From the NCBI GenBank assembly GCA_015232575.1, contig JADFZL010000013.1, positions 152,579-216,578 on the forward strand: a stretch of 64,000 nucleotides of DNA, given 5' to 3'. The notes beneath the pieces were generated by a model that worked only from the letters and a program-made list of their open reading frames with translations, was not told the DNA's origin and made no database searches. Below, one piece after another: positions 62,786 through 64,000 of the stretch. Source of the DNA: Candidatus Rifleibacteriota bacterium (GTDB lineage Bacteria > Muiribacteriota > Ozemobacteria > Ozemobacterales > Ozemobacteraceae). The stretch's first letter is position 1. Each line of letters begins with the position of its first letter. The position numbers and the translations under genes are program-made.

Positions 62786-63093
62786 GCAATCATTCTTTGG
62801 TCTGGTGGTGAGATAGGTTGTTTGAAACTAAAACATAAATTGCTCAGGACTTACTGGTGAACCCCGGGTGGGTCAATGATATCGACGGCAACGCCCTTTA
62901 AAATTTCCCACCGCTCATTATTTGGACAGTTTCGGTAATTGTCATATTTAAAGTGTTTTTCAGGAAAAAGTCTGGATTCAGATAACGATTGCTCTCGTAC
63001 TCTCAGACCTCCTTATTTAATTCAGATTTTATGAAAATAAATACTTCGTTATTTAGGTATAGACGAGAGAATTTAGAATCTACTACAGAGATT
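62786..63093. other. Intergenic region with a possible decayed gene end
   Basis: About 308 bases between convergent genes. On the minus strand a frame without a normal start runs for ~47 codons to a TAA near 62850 (for example YDNYRNCPNNERWEILKGV, ending DPPGVHQ). It has a protein-like look and an AAGGAGGT upstream but no ATG/GTG/TTG. It could be the relic of a mobile-element gene or chance. Confidence 0.25.
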
Positions 63094-63843
63094 TCAGAAT
63101 AAGACCTTGTACAAGAGAGAGACACCTTCTGTAATTGCAACAGTTGCAAGTAACATCTTAAATTTTTTCATATCTTTAACCTTACTCAAAAAACCGGGCC
63201 CGAAATATCCGCCAATTGCTGCCCCGATACAAAGAGGAAAGCATAGACCGACAGAAGGGGCTCCTTTGAGAATCACCCAGAGGAAAAAGCTCAAAAAGCA
63301 TATTGGAACTTCTGCAAAATCTGTAGCTGCAATGGCACCTTTCTCTGAACGATTCCTGAAAATAAGTTGTCCGCCCGCAACAAGTGGGCCGAATCCACCG
63401 CCGGAAAGTGCTTTGTTGAAAGCACTGACAAACCCGAGAAGATAAATTCTTCGATTTGTGAGCATCACAGTTTTTCCGCTTAGAATAAACAGCCCAATGG
63501 AAATAATAAGTAAGCCAATATAAGCATTTAAAAACTTTTTGGGAAGTGAAACCGAAAAATGAACTCCAAAAAGACAAGCGAAAATCCCAAACCATATAAA
63601 CAAAGCTGCAATCTTTCGATCGGTTTTACCTGATCTGAAATCAGCGTTTTTAAGCTTCTGATGCCTTAATGAAGCAACAACTCCACCGATTCCCTGCGAA
63701 AGCAGGATTGAAGGAATAACGTCTGATAAAGGATAATTCAAAGCAAGAAGCATCGGGCTCAGAATCGTTCCATACATCATTCCAAGCGAACTATCTATAA
63801 ACTCCATAATTAAGGCAGAAAATACCAGATAAATGCTTTCCAT
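63094..63843 (-). CDS. TauE/SafE family permease
   Basis: 249 residues from ATG 63843, with GGAAGGT upstream; the frame is open to 63909. About seven to eight spans, with the duplicated family halves: ALIMEFIDSSLGMMYGTILSP and GFVSAFNKALSGGGFGPLVAGG. Members export sulfite, sulfoacetate or other small organic anions. The substrate here is unknown. Confidence 0.87.
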   Translation of the reverse strand: MESIYLVFSALIMEFIDSSLGMMYGTILSPMLLALNYPLSDVIPSILLSQGIGGVVASLRHQKLKNADFRSGKTDRKIAALFIWFGIFACLFGVHFSVSLPKKFLNAYIGLLIISIGLFILSGKTVMLTNRRIYLLGFVSAFNKALSGGGFGPLVAGGQLIFRNRSEKGAIAATDFAEVPICFLSFFLWVILKGAPSVGLCFPLCIGAAIGGYFGPGFLSKVKDMKKFKMLLATVAITEGVSLLYKVLF

Positions 63844-63943
63844 CACTACCTTCCACTTTCTTATCCGAATGCTTCTTGATAATCTTGATTGCATCATGGA
63901 TGCGCACATTCTAATTGGTTAGAGCATTCTGTCGCAAGACATT

Positions 63944-63984
63944 TTTCAATAATCAGGGAAAACTTTCAATAATCATGCTATAAT
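63944..63984 (+). promoter_or_regulatory. Extended -10 promoter with direct repeats, reading out of the window
   Basis: TTTCAATAATCA occurs at 63944-63955 and 63964-63975, exactly 20 bases apart. It is followed at once by TGCTATAAT (TG plus TATAAT at 63979-63984). There is no good -35 box, which suits activator or repressor binding at the repeats. The gene it drives lies beyond 64000. Confidence 0.55.
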
Positions 63985-64000
63985 TTCTCAGTCTCGAAAG

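Overview
The window comes from a bacterium with a Gram-negative style cell envelope. Evidence for this is a LolA-like protein, many Sec signal peptides, two sets of pseudopilins, dapF (meso-DAP peptidoglycan) and a CsaB-type pyruvyl transferase. The DNA is AT-rich by eye (roughly 40% G+C). Genes are tightly packed with frequent ATGA, TAATG and short overlaps, and GTG or TTG starts are common. The density of TPR proteins, GspI/J/K-like pseudopilins and long unrecognised exported proteins reminds me of the candidate phylum Riflebacteria (Ozemobacteria), but that is a guess from memory. No rRNA or phylogenetic marker here settles it, and I see no intact insertion sequence, prophage or CRISPR array.

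Layout. 1-1400: the end of an unknown gene, then an exported protein bracketed by inverted copies of a palindromic repeat. 1.5-5.0 kb: the tig-clpP-clpX protein quality operon behind tRNA-Leu and tRNA-Gly. 5.2-10.3 kb: a CheB-CheR-PAS fusion overlapping a PAS/hybrid histidine kinase. 10.4-12.9 kb: two exported proteins (TPR; DnaJ-type Cys repeats without a J domain). 13.0-13.6 kb: seven tRNA genes behind one strong promoter. 14.0-18.4 kb: acetyltransferase, NAD-kinase-like protein, SPFH protein, DUF4258 protein and a GT-C-like membrane protein. 18.9-19.8 kb: an exported zinc-ribbon protein.

33.2 down to 19.8 kb is one nearly gap-free minus-strand run of ten genes. Three minor pseudopilin-like proteins come first, then an anchored TPR-like protein, an unknown, a LolA-like protein, a PD-(D/E)XK-like protein, a large TM2/TPR protein and two sensor histidine kinases. 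39.4 to 33.5 kb holds an AI-2E family permease, an ABC exporter pair, mnmA, a 103-bp tandem repeat array, dapF and an exported AMMECR1 protein. 41.3-43.7 kb holds an NlpC/CHAP-like hydrolase with a companion and an oleate hydratase that carries a signal peptide. 49.4 to 43.9 kb is a second pseudopilin operon, led by an ECF sigma factor and its anti-sigma factor, with an EF-hand secreted protein. That protein shares an unrecognised ~42-residue module with the TPR protein encoded just upstream (49.7-51.1 kb).

51.2-55.7 kb: FHA-like membrane protein, small exported protein and a DUF5693-CsaB fusion, probably for an envelope polymer. 55.9-57.2 kb: a winged-helix AAA+ ATPase. 57.4-63.8 kb: MobA-like nucleotidyltransferase, a 1053-residue exported protein with pentapeptide repeats, a class C beta-lactamase family serine hydrolase and a TauE/SafE permease.

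The main theme is two parallel pseudopilin loci of the same gene order (GspK/PilX-like, GspI/PilV-like, GspJ/PilW-like). One is linked to two histidine kinases and the other to an ECF sigma/anti-sigma pair. This arrangement, with the shared-module secreted proteins, is the best candidate here for an undescribed system.
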